From Paludibacter jiangxiensis (GTDB taxonomy: Bacteria > Bacteroidota > Bacteroidia > Bacteroidales > Paludibacteraceae), in the NCBI GenBank assembly GCA_945870155.1, contig CAMBSB010000013.1, positions 1-59,127 of the forward strand: a stretch of DNA of 59,127 nucleotides. The letters run 5' to 3'. Position 1 is the first letter of the stretch. Each line of letters starts with the position of its first letter. Positions 19,170 to 28,989 of this stretch are shown one piece after another. The translations under genes and the position numbers were made by a program. Under the pieces are notes generated by a model. The model ran no database searches and had not been told where the DNA came from. It saw only the letters and a list, made by a program, of their open reading frames with translations.

Positions 19170-19175
19170 AACTCT

Positions 19176-20219
19176 ATGTCTCACAAAGAACGTTTCTTAG
19201 CTACTATTAACAACCAAGCTGTCGATCGTCCGGCATCGTGGTTGGGTTTGCCTGTACCTTCAGCGCAACAAGGTTTATATGATTTTTTCAATGTAAAATC
19301 AGTTGATGAACTAAAAAGGGTACTTAACGATGATATTTATCCTATCGAAGTGCCTTATAATTATCCGCCATCCAATCATATTGCCTGTGCATTTAAATTT
19401 GCAAAAGTTTCGCACGATGACAAACCTGATGAACGTACGCTCACAGTACCTGGTTTTTTTGAAGACATCGAAGATCCAGCCGATGTTGATTTATTTCCAT
19501 GGCCCGATCCGGCATTGTATCTAGATGTTGAAGAATCCAAAAAGTTAGCCCAGGCTGTTGACCCCGATTATGTACGCATGGGAGTGATGTGGAGTGCTCA
19601 TTTTCAGGATGCTTGTGCGGCATTTGGCATGGAAAAGGCCTTGATGGTGATGTTGATGAATCCAGAAATGTTTACAGCGGTAATTGACAGAATAACAGAG
19701 TTTTATCTTAAAGCAAACGAATTGTTTTACGAAGCTACCAAAGGATATCTCGACGCTGTTTTGATTGGAAATGATTTTGGGAGTCAGTGCAATTTAATGG
19801 TTGATCCTGACACTTTGCGTGCTTTGGTTTTTCCGGGAACAAAAAAAATAATTGATCAGGCAAAGAGCTATGGGTTAAAAGTAATACATCATTCATGCGG
19901 TTCAATTTTTCCGATTATTGGTGATTTAATTGAAATGGGAGTGGATGTAATTCACCCTATTCAGGCTTTGGCCAGCGAAATGGATGCACCCCATCTGAAA
20001 GCTCACTTTGAAGGGAAAACAGCTTTTTGTGGAGGAGTGGATGCACAACATTTGCTTGTAAATGGAACACCCGAACAGGTTTCACAAAAAGTGATGGAAT
20101 TAAAGGAAATTTTCCCAACCGGACTGATTATTTCACCGAGTCACGAAGCTATTTTACCCGATATTCCACCTGCAAATATTAAGGCATTGTTTGATGCGGT
20201 AAAGTTCAAAAATGTATAG
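19176..20219 (+). CDS. URO-D/MtaA-like protein with His-x-Cys...Cys zinc motif
   Basis: A 347-residue cytoplasmic protein of the uroporphyrinogen decarboxylase superfamily, starting MSHKERFLATINNQAVDRP as is typical for the family. A longer start at 19104 would add 24 residues that include the repeat-encoded SPFRGLGG and is less likely. His239 and Cys241 in VIHHSCGS, with Cys285 in TAFCGGVD, form the His-x-Cys...Cys pattern that binds zinc and activates a thiol in MtaA-type methyltransferases. True uroporphyrinogen decarboxylases lack it. This favours methyl transfer over heme synthesis. It is placed between a sugar symporter and rhamnose genes, and no corrinoid protein gene is nearby. A role in removing methyl groups from methylated sugars is conjecture. 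Confidence 0.82.
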   Translation: MSHKERFLATINNQAVDRPASWLGLPVPSAQQGLYDFFNVKSVDELKRVLNDDIYPIEVPYNYPPSNHIACAFKFAKVSHDDKPDERTLTVPGFFEDIEDPADVDLFPWPDPALYLDVEESKKLAQAVDPDYVRMGVMWSAHFQDACAAFGMEKALMVMLMNPEMFTAVIDRITEFYLKANELFYEATKGYLDAVLIGNDFGSQCNLMVDPDTLRALVFPGTKKIIDQAKSYGLKVIHHSCGSIFPIIGDLIEMGVDVIHPIQALASEMDAPHLKAHFEGKTAFCGGVDAQHLLVNGTPEQVSQKVMELKEIFPTGLIISPSHEAILPDIPPANIKALFDAVKFKNV

Positions 20220-20248
20220 TAAATTGTAAATGAATAAATTGTAAATAT

Positions 20249-20572
20249 ATGAAGCGATTTGGACAAATTATTCACTTGAAACCTGAATGTGCTGATGAAT
20301 ATGTAAAACATCATGCAGCGATTTGGCCGGGAGTGTTGGCAATGATAAAAGCCTGCAACATCGAGAATTATTCAATATTCAAAAAAGACCTGGTTCTATT
20401 TGCGTATTTCGAATACCTGGGGAATGATTTTGAAGGCGATATGGCTCGTATGGCTAATGATGCTGAAACTCAACGTTGGTGGGACGTGGTAAAACCATTG
20501 ATGGAGCCTATAGAAACGCGTACTAAAGGGGAGTTTTGGGCTGATATGGAAGAGATATTTCACCTCAAATAA
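20249..20572 (+). CDS. rhaM: L-rhamnose mutarotase
   Basis: A 107-residue cytoplasmic protein matching the RhaM/YiiL family end to end. Landmarks are FGQIIHLKPECADEYVKHHA with the catalytic-site histidines (residues 21-22), IWPGV, the ENYSIF tyrosine region, TQRWWDVVKPLM and the EEIFHLK C-terminus. It interconverts the alpha and beta anomers of L-rhamnose so that the isomerase receives the right form. It lies 29 nt after the URO-D-fold gene and 73 nt before rhaT, so the three may form one transcript. It is intact, unlike the mutarotase remnant at 6339, and could serve fucose as well. Confidence 0.93.
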   Translation: MKRFGQIIHLKPECADEYVKHHAAIWPGVLAMIKACNIENYSIFKKDLVLFAYFEYLGNDFEGDMARMANDAETQRWWDVVKPLMEPIETRTKGEFWADMEEIFHLK

Positions 20573-20645
20573 TCCTAACCACATAGACATATAGGACATT
20601 TTTATTGTGAACTATGTGACTATTGTGTTTCAAAAAAATAAAAAT

Positions 20646-21707
20646 ATGAATTCAAATCCAATACTCGGAACACTTTTACACGCAGTTGGTGGCGCTTCAG
20701 CTTCAACTTGCTATTTACCAAATCACAAAACCAAACAATGGTCGTGGGGAACATTTTGGTTAGTTCAGGCTTTTTTTGCCTGGTTACTTATGCCACTTTT
20801 GCTGGGTTGGTTTACCGTTCCTCACTTTTTCGAGGTGTTGATTCAGGCTCCCAAGGATGCATTTTGGGGAGCATTTTTGTTGGGTGGAATTTATGGATTT
20901 GGAGGTATGTCGTTCGGGTATGCCATTAGGAATATAGGATATTCACTTACCTACACTATCGGAATCGGTATTTCAGCAGTGTTAGGAACGCTTACACCCA
21001 TTATTTTGCGAGGTCAGGTAGCTGAATATTTTACTCGTCCCGGAAGTGATATAGTACTTATTGGCATGGTATTGTCTGTAATTGGCGTTTCACTATGCGG
21101 TGTGGCCGGATTTAAAAAGGAACGTGACTTAGGCGAGTTAAAAGATACAGCCCATTTTAATATGAAAGCAGGATTGTTACTTGCCATTATTGCCGGTTTT
21201 CTTTCGGCAGTTTTTAATATTTCGCTCGAAGTAGGTCAGCCAATTTCCGATTTGGCTGCTGATTATGGAGCAGGAAATTTTGAAGGCAATGCTAAAATGA
21301 TTGTTTCCACTTCAGGTTGTTTTGTGGTGAATCTGGTTTGGTTCGTCATTTTGGGAATAAAGGAAAAAACCCTGAAGGAATTTACAAATTCGAGTGGTAT
21401 TGCTGTTAATCAACGTTTTAAGAATATGCTTTGGTCAGCTTTAGCTGGTACCTTGTGGTGCGGACAGTTCTTTTTCTACGGATTGGGCCACGTACAAATG
21501 GGAAATTTCCAATTTATTAGTTGGGTTTTACACATGTCGATGTTGATATTCTTTAGCTATATTGTAGGTTTACTAATGAAAGAATGGAAACAAGTTTCAC
21601 GACCCACCTATTTCATTTTAATTGTAGCATTATTAATTCTTTTTATTTCATCTGTTATTATATCGTATGGAAGTTATTATGGAGAACAAATTCTTGCAGG
21701 TAAATAG
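20646..21707 (+). CDS. rhaT: L-rhamnose:H+ symporter RhaT
   Basis: A 353-residue inner-membrane protein with about 10 hydrophobic segments. It begins MNSNPILGTLLHAVGGASAS, the usual RhaT N-terminus. The ATG at 20646 is preferred over one 39 nt upstream because the added residues match nothing. Other landmarks are WGAFLLGGIYGFGGMSFGYA, SLTYTIGIGISAVLGTLTP, LLLAIIAGFLSAVFNISLE and WCGQFFFYGLGHVQMGNFQF. RhaT imports L-rhamnose with a proton. A hairpin terminator follows at 21746. No rhamnose isomerase or aldolase gene is present in the window, so the rest of the pathway must be elsewhere. Confidence 0.94.
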   Translation: MNSNPILGTLLHAVGGASASTCYLPNHKTKQWSWGTFWLVQAFFAWLLMPLLLGWFTVPHFFEVLIQAPKDAFWGAFLLGGIYGFGGMSFGYAIRNIGYSLTYTIGIGISAVLGTLTPIILRGQVAEYFTRPGSDIVLIGMVLSVIGVSLCGVAGFKKERDLGELKDTAHFNMKAGLLLAIIAGFLSAVFNISLEVGQPISDLAADYGAGNFEGNAKMIVSTSGCFVVNLVWFVILGIKEKTLKEFTNSSGIAVNQRFKNMLWSALAGTLWCGQFFFYGLGHVQMGNFQFISWVLHMSMLIFFSYIVGLLMKEWKQVSRPTYFILIVALLILFISSVIISYGSYYGEQILAGK

Positions 21708-21745
21708 CTTGTAATTTTTTCAATAAAATTTAGCTTTTTCGGTAA

Positions 21746-21792
21746 CCCTATTCTACAAAATTGATTATTCAGTTTTTGTAAAATAGGGTTTT
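21746..21792 (+). terminator. Terminator after rhaT
   Basis: The stem CCCTATTCTACAAAA pairs with TTTTGTAAAATAGGG with one mismatch, and a TTTT run follows. It is 38 nt after the rhaT stop. Confidence 0.8.
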
Positions 21793-22180
21793 AATTTGTT
21801 TCTAATGATTACAAATTATATAAACTAACGTCTTTACTGTAATTAAAATAAATACATTTCAATAAAATCTAAATATTGTAAACATAAATTGTGGATTTTA
21901 TATTTACTTTTGTTGCAAGTTATTGTTATTCTGTACTTAAAGTGTAAATATATTTCACCATTTGATATAAAAAATTATAAACATTTACGATTTAATTTTG
22001 CGAAATACTAAAAATCAATTTTTCAAAGAGTTAAACATCCAAAATTTATATTTAATAGATTGGTAATGCTCAGTAAATCAAAAATATAAACTAAAGCATT
22101 TCAGATATTATTAATCCCCATTTAAAAATTATGATTGTCATTTAAAATTACAATCGACCATAAAATAATAACTAAAAATT
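21793..22180 (+). promoter_or_regulatory. Promoter region of the pectin SusCD locus
   Basis: A TACTTTTG box at 21905-21912 fits the Bacteroidota -7 consensus TAnnTTTG, with a weaker TTG-rich element about 16 nt upstream. It would leave a leader of about 260 nt before susC, very AT-rich and without a visible riboswitch. No small gene is seen in this interval. Confidence 0.5.
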
Positions 22181-25100
22181 ATGAATTGTAAAATCAATCA
22201 ACATCGAATTTATGCAGATTCCAAATTGCATAAAATTGTATTTTTTTCAATTATTTTGTTCATTTCGTCTTTTTTGCTGCCAACAGCATTGTTAGCACAA
22301 AGCACAAATCAACAAATTACTGTAAAGGGTAAAGTGTTAGACGAGAAAAAGGAACCAATAATTGGTGCAACTGTTTTAGTATTAGGTACTTCAACTGGCA
22401 CTGTGACTGATATAGATGGTAATTTTTCTTTGAAAGCTAACACGAGTTCAACCTTATCTTTTTCATATATTGGTTACTCAAATCAAAAATTGAAGGCTAG
22501 TACTTTACCTATGACAGTAGTGCTGAAAGAAGATAATGCAAAATTGGAGGAAGTGGTAGTGGTAGGATATAACACTGTAAAACGTGCCAATGTAGCAGGT
22601 TCTGTAACCAGCCTTGATACTAAAGTTATTCGTGATATTCCAACAGTAAATCTTGCCTCAGCTTTGGCTGGAACTATGCCGGGTATTCATGTGAGCGAAC
22701 CTACAGGTAATCCATTGGGGACAGCTAAAGTAAGTATTAGAATAAATGGTACTTTTAGTGCCACAGATGAACCTTTGTATGTAATTGATGGATTTATTCA
22801 AAGTGAGTCGGCATTTAATATGCTCGATGCTTCAGAAGTTGAAAATATATCAGTTTTAAAGGATGCTTCAGCGGCAATTTATGGAGTCAGAGGTGCTAAC
22901 GGAGTTGTAATTGTTACAACAAAAAGAGGAACTGTAGGTAAACCAAAAATTAGTTATTCGGGTTCTTTGGGTGTAAATCAAGGAATTAAAATGCCCGAAA
23001 TGATGAGTGCCTATGAGCAAGGTGTTGCATTAAATGATCTTTGGAATCAGGAAGTACTTTATAAAGGTTCTGACCCAACTAAAAAGAATTTCTTTTCGGC
23101 AGCTGAATTAAATCGGTTGAAGTCAGTTGATTATAATTGGCTAGAGCAAGGATGGCATGATTCATATAATACACGTCACACAGTTAATATAAGTGGTGGT
23201 ACCAAAGATTTGAGGTATTTTGTTGGTGGATCATATATGTACAACAATGGTAATTTCTCAAAACTTGATGTTAATAGATATGGTATCCGTTTTGGAGTTG
23301 ATGCTAATATCACCAAACAGTTGACAGGAACTTTTTCTATGGATTTTAACCAGCGAAAAACAAATATGCCTTACAATCAATCGGATACAGAAGCCGATCG
23401 TATGTATGGAACTTTCAGTGAATTGGTGCGTACTCCTCGTTTCATACCTTCATATATCAATGGTTTACCTGTTAACTATACCAATGGAAATCATGCACTT
23501 GAATTATTTAATTCCGGTTCATATCAAAAAAACAAATCTGCCGGAAACACAATTGGCATGTCATTGAATTATAGTTTCGAAAAAATTAAAGGATTAAATG
23601 CCAAACTTTCAGCCAATTATAGTACATCTTCAAGTTTTGGCAAAAGAGTTTCAGTACCTTATTATCTATATGGATTTGTAAAAGATGCTGAATACTCACA
23701 CTTATTGTCGAATGAACAATTAGCTTATGATGACAAAAATTACCGCAGGATTGTTTATAACGGGGACAAAATTTATGAGTCGGCAAGTTATAGCTACTCG
23801 TATCAGGTTAACCCTCAAATTTCATATACTAACCATTTTGGAAAAAGCAATATTGATGCCATGTTAATGTATGAACAATCGGAAAGTGGAGGTAATGGAC
23901 TTTCTGAAAGTCGTTCAACAGTTGTAATTCCCGGATATGAAGTTATGGAAGGATATTCAACAACCGGTCAAACTACTGCATCTGATATTAAAAATCTTGC
24001 CCGCAGACAATCGTTTATTGGAAGATTTAATTATACTTACGACGAAAGATATATTTTAGAGGCAACAGCTCGATACGAGGCTTCTACTAAGTTTGCACCT
24101 GGTTATAGATGGGGTTTATTCCCCTCAGCTTCGGTTGGGTGGAGAGTTTCTGAAGAAGAGTTTTTTGAAAACCTGCTTCCCGTAATCGACAATCTTAAAG
24201 TACGTGCATCTTATGGTCGATTAGGAAATGATAAAGCCACTGAAAATCAATGGCGTACAAGTTATGCTTTGAATGGTTCAACACTCATGGGTGGTGGCGT
24301 ATTATCTGCCAATTTAAAACCTCAAAATGGTGGATTAGTCTATTTTATATCATCTTGGGAAAAAACAGATTCTTATAACGGAGGTATTGATATGCGTTTG
24401 TTCAATGAATTGAGTATTGCTTTTGATGGATTTTATAAACATACATTCGACATCCTTGATAATCCTCAAAGTGAGTTTCCTCAGTCTTCGGGTATTACTG
24501 GAACTATTCCAAAAATTAATTTTGGTATTCAAAATGCCTGGGGAGGTGAAATTGAATTGGCTTGGAACAAACAACTAACAAAAGATTGGAGTTTAGGTAT
24601 AAAAGCTAATTACGCTTATGCCATGAACAAGGTAATTAAGAAATACCAAAACCCCGGTATAGTTGGTTTATGGAACGATGAGCTAGGTAAAGTTAGTCAG
24701 GGCGAAGTGGGTTATACCAGTAGAGGCATAGCTCGAACTCAACAGGATATTGATGATTATATTGCCTATTTGAAAGGGAATTATGAGTCGTTTTATGGTA
24801 CTACAGGAGTAGTCAGAGCATTTTCTGTATCGGAAGAGAACATGAAACCGGGAATGTTGATGTACGAAGATGTTGGTAGTGCATCGTATAAAGATGAAAA
24901 TGGTGTGTGGCACGATGGTAAACCAGATGGTATTATTAATGAAAATGACCAGAGAATTATTAGCAAATATAGTTTTTCGCCGCATAATTATGGTTTTACA
25001 CTAGGTTGTAAATGGAAAGATTTAAGTATAGATGCATTATTTACCGGTTCGTTTGGTAGTTCGGTTTTATTCGAAAAAGGTTTCTGGACAAGTGCTTCGG

Positions 25101-25471
25101 GAGGTGGACGAACAGGTGATTTTCTTTCTGAATACTCCAATCAGTTGCGTGAATGGTATGGAAACTATTGGACTGAAGAAAATCCTAATGCTAAATATCC
25201 TCGTTTAGATGATTATAGCAACAGGCAATATCGCTCTACATTTTGGATGCGCAATGGCCATGATCTTAGATTAAAAACTATCAATTTGTCTTATAATTTA
25301 CCATCTAAATCAGCCAAAATGATTGGATTGGAACAGTGTCGTGTATTTATGCAAGCGTCAAATATTTGGACAATTATCAACCCTTATCCATATAAAGATG
25401 CAAGTGTTGGATTCTGGTCCGATTACCCAATGATACGTACAATTAATTTTGGTTTAAATATTACATTATAA
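22181..25471 (+). CDS. SusC/RagA-family TonB-dependent outer-membrane transporter
   Basis: This 1096-residue outer-membrane channel imports oligosaccharides with TonB energy and its SusD partner. A long N-terminus leads to the signal segment IILFISSFLLPTALLAQ. Then come a carboxypeptidase-regulatory-like domain (about 45-125, VKGKVLDEKKEPIIGATV to SFSYIGY), the TonB box region EEVVVVGYN, the plug (SVLKDASAAIYGVRGANGV) and a beta-barrel ending GLNITL. The length is typical. susD begins 14 nt downstream. The pectinesterase and pectate lyase genes that follow make pectin oligosaccharides the likely cargo. No sigma/anti-sigma pair or one-component regulator is adjacent. Confidence 0.96.
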   Translation: MNCKINQHRIYADSKLHKIVFFSIILFISSFLLPTALLAQSTNQQITVKGKVLDEKKEPIIGATVLVLGTSTGTVTDIDGNFSLKANTSSTLSFSYIGYSNQKLKASTLPMTVVLKEDNAKLEEVVVVGYNTVKRANVAGSVTSLDTKVIRDIPTVNLASALAGTMPGIHVSEPTGNPLGTAKVSIRINGTFSATDEPLYVIDGFIQSESAFNMLDASEVENISVLKDASAAIYGVRGANGVVIVTTKRGTVGKPKISYSGSLGVNQGIKMPEMMSAYEQGVALNDLWNQEVLYKGSDPTKKNFFSAAELNRLKSVDYNWLEQGWHDSYNTRHTVNISGGTKDLRYFVGGSYMYNNGNFSKLDVNRYGIRFGVDANITKQLTGTFSMDFNQRKTNMPYNQSDTEADRMYGTFSELVRTPRFIPSYINGLPVNYTNGNHALELFNSGSYQKNKSAGNTIGMSLNYSFEKIKGLNAKLSANYSTSSSFGKRVSVPYYLYGFVKDAEYSHLLSNEQLAYDDKNYRRIVYNGDKIYESASYSYSYQVNPQISYTNHFGKSNIDAMLMYEQSESGGNGLSESRSTVVIPGYEVMEGYSTTGQTTASDIKNLARRQSFIGRFNYTYDERYILEATARYEASTKFAPGYRWGLFPSASVGWRVSEEEFFENLLPVIDNLKVRASYGRLGNDKATENQWRTSYALNGSTLMGGGVLSANLKPQNGGLVYFISSWEKTDSYNGGIDMRLFNELSIAFDGFYKHTFDILDNPQSEFPQSSGITGTIPKINFGIQNAWGGEIELAWNKQLTKDWSLGIKANYAYAMNKVIKKYQNPGIVGLWNDELGKVSQGEVGYTSRGIARTQQDIDDYIAYLKGNYESFYGTTGVVRAFSVSEENMKPGMLMYEDVGSASYKDENGVWHDGKPDGIINENDQRIISKYSFSPHNYGFTLGCKWKDLSIDALFTGSFGSSVLFEKGFWTSASGGGRTGDFLSEYSNQLREWYGNYWTEENPNAKYPRLDDYSNRQYRSTFWMRNGHDLRLKTINLSYNLPSKSAKMIGLEQCRVFMQASNIWTIINPYPYKDASVGFWSDYPMIRTINFGLNITL

Positions 25472-25485
25472 TAAAACACAAAGTC

Positions 25486-27402
25486 ATGAAAATAAAAAAT
25501 ATATTTATAATCCTGGTTTTTCTGCCCTTGTTTTTTTCATCGTGCTCCGATTTTTTGGATATAAAAGATGAATCGGCGATTAATCCAAAAATATGGGATA
25601 ATGAGGAATCTGCCAAATTATATGTTAACAACATCTACAGTATGTGTTTTACAGGATTTGGTGGCGAAAACCCATTAGGTTCACCAGCCGGATTGTCAGA
25701 CGAAACTCCTGATATGGGATCAAGCATTTTACTAGGAACATTGGCAAGTAGTGGTGTTACCATGTTTTCATCAGCATCTTACGAAGCAATTCGTTTTGTG
25801 AACATAGGCTTTGAAGCATTAAATAATTCTGAACTAAAAGGTGCTGCCCGCAATCGAATTGCTGGTCAACTATATTTTTTCAGAGCTTGGCAACATTGGA
25901 AATTGGTAAATATCTATGGTGGAGTACCCTATATGAAGGATTATGTGTCATTTACAAGTAGCGATGTATTAATAAATGCAAAACGAAATAAAACATCTGA
26001 ATGTATAGCTTATATAAAACAAGATCTTGACTCTGCAATTGCTTTATTACCTGCGGCTTGGGTAAGTTCAGAATATAGTAGGATTACCCGGGCAGCGGCA
26101 GCAGCAATGAAGGGTAGAATACTTCTATTTTATGCTAGTCCGCAATTTAATCCTAACAGAGAAATGGCACGTTGGGAGGCTGCATATAATGCAAATCTTG
26201 CCGCCAGAGATTTATGTTTACAGGATGGTTATTCATTGATGTCTACTTCTGTTGCTGTAACCGAACAATGGCCTTATGGTTTTGACCAAAATTTGATTTT
26301 TAGAAAGAAAAAATCGGATGGAAATACTGAAGCATTGATTGTTACTCCATTTTTTACAGATGTAAAAATGCATGGTTACGAAAATTCAGTTTGTCCTGAT
26401 GAAATTACAACAGGTGGCGCACCCGGAAATACACCAACTTGGGATTTGGTTATTGCTTTCCCTATGAAAGATGGAAGCCTGGCTTTCAAATATAATGCTG
26501 CCACTCCTAACACACGAACATTTATAGGGAATGGTAGTGATGTAACCAAGTTTTATTTAAACAGAGATCCTCGTTTTTATTCTACAATTGCATTCAATGG
26601 CGGTTACTATCAGTTAGAAGGCAATACAAGTCGACGTCAATGGAATTTTCAGTTTACCCGTAAAAACACGAAGGTTTATTATGGCGAAAACACAACAACT
26701 GATAAAATTTCAACTACAGGATTTTATTGCCGCAAAATGGTAGATCCTACAGTGTCTCGTGCCAACATGGGCAAATCAACTACCGATTGGATTGAATTAC
26801 GTTATGCCGAAGTTTTACTCAATTTAGCTGAATGTGCCTTTGAGTTTCAGGGAAATAATTCTGAAACCGGTTATGACTGTTTGAAACAAATTCGTGCCCG
26901 TGCCGGAATTGAAGCCGGAGCCGATGGATATTATGGCTTAAAATCAAGTACATTAATAACACCTATTGAACTTACTTTGAACGAAAGAAGAGTAGAATTA
27001 GCTTTCGAAGGAAAACGTTTCAATGACTTGCGTCGTCGAAATATGTTTACCAATGATTTAGGTGCTTATATTATCAAATTGAATGGTTGGAAAAAGAGTG
27101 GTTCAGGCTATGTTTTTGGTTTAAAAAATATTGCTACAGACTCCATCATGTTTATGACACCGGCAAGACGCGATACGATTAAATTGGAGAACTTATACAA
27201 GTATTTTACCTTAACAGCAAAATCTTCCGGTCCCTTGGTGAAATCTATTAATTACCTAGCAGTAACCGACCCTACAGTGCTTCAAACGTCTATGATAGGT
27301 AATTATAATTTCTTTGATATTCCTCAAAATATTATTACCCGAAGTCCGGCATTAGATCAAACTATAGGTTGGCCAAACGGGAAATTTAATCCTTTTGAAT
27401 AG
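25486..27402 (+). CDS. SusD/RagB-family surface glycan-binding lipoprotein
   Basis: A 638-residue outer-membrane lipoprotein. The signal peptide ends in a lipobox at FFSSCSDFLDI (Cys20), and the tetratricopeptide-like SusD fold follows. Family signs are RIAGQLYFFRAWQHWKLVNIYGG near residue 125-150 and, near the C-terminal half, WIELRYAEVLLNLAE, LKQIRARAGI and TLNERRVELAFEGKRFNDLRR. It captures oligosaccharide at the cell surface and closes over the SusC channel. It follows susC by 14 nt. A perfect 13-bp hairpin after the stop may end or attenuate transcription before the enzyme genes. Confidence 0.96.
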   Translation: MKIKNIFIILVFLPLFFSSCSDFLDIKDESAINPKIWDNEESAKLYVNNIYSMCFTGFGGENPLGSPAGLSDETPDMGSSILLGTLASSGVTMFSSASYEAIRFVNIGFEALNNSELKGAARNRIAGQLYFFRAWQHWKLVNIYGGVPYMKDYVSFTSSDVLINAKRNKTSECIAYIKQDLDSAIALLPAAWVSSEYSRITRAAAAAMKGRILLFYASPQFNPNREMARWEAAYNANLAARDLCLQDGYSLMSTSVAVTEQWPYGFDQNLIFRKKKSDGNTEALIVTPFFTDVKMHGYENSVCPDEITTGGAPGNTPTWDLVIAFPMKDGSLAFKYNAATPNTRTFIGNGSDVTKFYLNRDPRFYSTIAFNGGYYQLEGNTSRRQWNFQFTRKNTKVYYGENTTTDKISTTGFYCRKMVDPTVSRANMGKSTTDWIELRYAEVLLNLAECAFEFQGNNSETGYDCLKQIRARAGIEAGADGYYGLKSSTLITPIELTLNERRVELAFEGKRFNDLRRRNMFTNDLGAYIIKLNGWKKSGSGYVFGLKNIATDSIMFMTPARRDTIKLENLYKYFTLTAKSSGPLVKSINYLAVTDPTVLQTSMIGNYNFFDIPQNIITRSPALDQTIGWPNGKFNPFE

Positions 27403-27414
27403 ATACTTTATAAA

Positions 27415-27445
27415 CCAAAAACAGCACGTTCAGTGCTGTTTTTGG
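27415..27445 (+). terminator. Hairpin terminator between susD and the pectinesterase gene
   Basis: A perfect 13-bp stem, CCAAAAACAGCAC with GTGCTGTTTTTGG, has a 5-nt loop. The T-rich 3' arm fits a terminator or a partial attenuator that lowers expression of downstream genes. Confidence 0.85.
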
Positions 27446-27461
27446 CTCATAATATAAAACT

Positions 27462-28925
27462 ATGAATACAAAGTTTCTTACTTTCGTTTTATTAATGCTT
27501 TTACTTTCGGTATTAGTTTTTTCGCAACCGGGTCAATACATTGTTGCTGCCGATGGTAGTGCCACTTACAACACTATACAAGCTGCTATTGATGCTTGTC
27601 CAAACGGTGAGCGAAGCATTGTTTTTGTTAAAAATGGCACTTATTACGGACAAACCTATTTAGGAACTAAAACGCTTGCATCCACAAAATTGATTAGTTT
27701 GATTGGCGAAAGCCGCGATGGAGTAATTCTGACCTACGACAAAGCATTACCTAATGTAAGTAAATTTGAAGATGCTACTACATTTCAGATTTATGCCAAA
27801 GATTTTTATGCCGAAAATATCACATTTGCCAATACAGCAGGTGTTTCGGCAGGTCAGGCTTTGGCACTTTATACTGCCGGCGATAGAGCCACATTTAAAA
27901 ATTGCTATCTAAAAGGTTTTCAGGATACATACCGTTCCAAAAAGGGTACGCGCGCATACTTTAAAGAATGTAAAATTGAAGGTACGGTAGATTTTATTTA
28001 TGCCGGAGGAACGGTTTTTTTCGATGATTGTGAATTGTATTGCTTACAAGGCGGCGGTTATATTGTTGCTCCCGAGGATGCCTTTCAAACCATTCCTAAA
28101 ACATCTACTGTTTGTGACAAATTTCTGCGTCTGGGATTTATTTTCCGAAATTGTAATATCACAGCGCAAACCGGAGTTGCCGACAATAGTTATTACTTGG
28201 GTCGTCCGTGGAATACCACTGCCGGTGCATTTTATCTGAATTGTACCTTAGGAAAACATATTAATACCAAAGGTTGGAAGGAATGGAATGGCAGTGAAAC
28301 TACAGCTAGTTTTGCCGAATATAAAAGTCTGAATCCGGATGGGTCACTTGTAGATGTTTCATCCAGAGTAAGTTGGAGCTTTCAACTTCCTGAAGCAGAT
28401 GTGAATAATCTTTTTACTACAGCCGGAATTTATGCCCGCATCTCAACTGAATTATATCAGCCTGAGCCAATATGTATTAGTCCTGTTGCACCCAATATTC
28501 TGACTTCACCACCCGCAATTAAATGGAACAAAGTGAATGGAGCTATAGCTTATGTTATTTCAAAAAACAACAGATATTTGACTATAACTACCGATACTAT
28601 TTTTGGAGATTTAACATTAGATGTAGGGATTATAAGTGTAAAAACTATGGGGAGCATAGGTCAGTTAAGCAAGCAAGCCACATTTGCCACAGCATTGAGC
28701 TCTACCAACTCCGAAAAACTGAAAATTAAGTTCGAAAACGGAACATTAATTAGTTCGCAACCAGTACGTATAACTGTTTTTTCTGCCGCTGGTAAAATGG
28801 CATATAATTCAAAAAATTATGTAACCGAGTTAGCTATACAATTAAAAGTTGGTTCTTATATAATCAAAGCTACTGCCATCGATGGTGCTATTTATACTAA
28901 AAAGTTGATTTATACACCATTTTAA
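27462..28925 (+). CDS. Secreted pectin methylesterase (CE8) with T9SS sorting domain
   Basis: A 487-residue secreted enzyme that removes methyl esters from homogalacturonan. A signal peptide (about 1-22) precedes a right-handed beta-helix that starts YIVAADGSATYNTIQAAIDA. Catalytic-site landmarks are GQALALY, GFQDTYRSKKG (catalytic Asp in QDT), GTVDFIYAGGTVFF (second Asp) and YLGRPWNT. After about residue 330 a short Ig-like stretch leads to a C-terminal T9SS sorting domain ending KLIYTPF. This sends the protein through the type IX system to the cell surface. It begins 59 nt after susD, across a hairpin. Demethylation prepares pectin for the pectate lyases encoded next. Confidence 0.94.
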   Translation: MNTKFLTFVLLMLLLSVLVFSQPGQYIVAADGSATYNTIQAAIDACPNGERSIVFVKNGTYYGQTYLGTKTLASTKLISLIGESRDGVILTYDKALPNVSKFEDATTFQIYAKDFYAENITFANTAGVSAGQALALYTAGDRATFKNCYLKGFQDTYRSKKGTRAYFKECKIEGTVDFIYAGGTVFFDDCELYCLQGGGYIVAPEDAFQTIPKTSTVCDKFLRLGFIFRNCNITAQTGVADNSYYLGRPWNTTAGAFYLNCTLGKHINTKGWKEWNGSETTASFAEYKSLNPDGSLVDVSSRVSWSFQLPEADVNNLFTTAGIYARISTELYQPEPICISPVAPNILTSPPAIKWNKVNGAIAYVISKNNRYLTITTDTIFGDLTLDVGIISVKTMGSIGQLSKQATFATALSSTNSEKLKIKFENGTLISSQPVRITVFSAAGKMAYNSKNYVTELAIQLKVGSYIIKATAIDGAIYTKKLIYTPF

Positions 28926-28989
28926 TCAATTTTTCCACATCACAGCTTTATTTAAATTCTATTTTTGTCATTCTTTAATTTGATATACT

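Noticed and set aside
16271-20219. Heme pathway uroporphyrinogen decarboxylase (hemE)
   Set aside because: Neither URO-D-fold protein lies near heme genes. One has the MtaA-type His-x-Cys...Cys pattern, and both lie in a sugar cluster, so a heme role is unlikely.
20580-20630. Possible terminator between the mutarotase and rhaT genes (CACATAG...CTATGTG)
   Set aside because: The arms are only 7 nt with a long spacer and no T-run at the end, so the hairpin is too weak to call.
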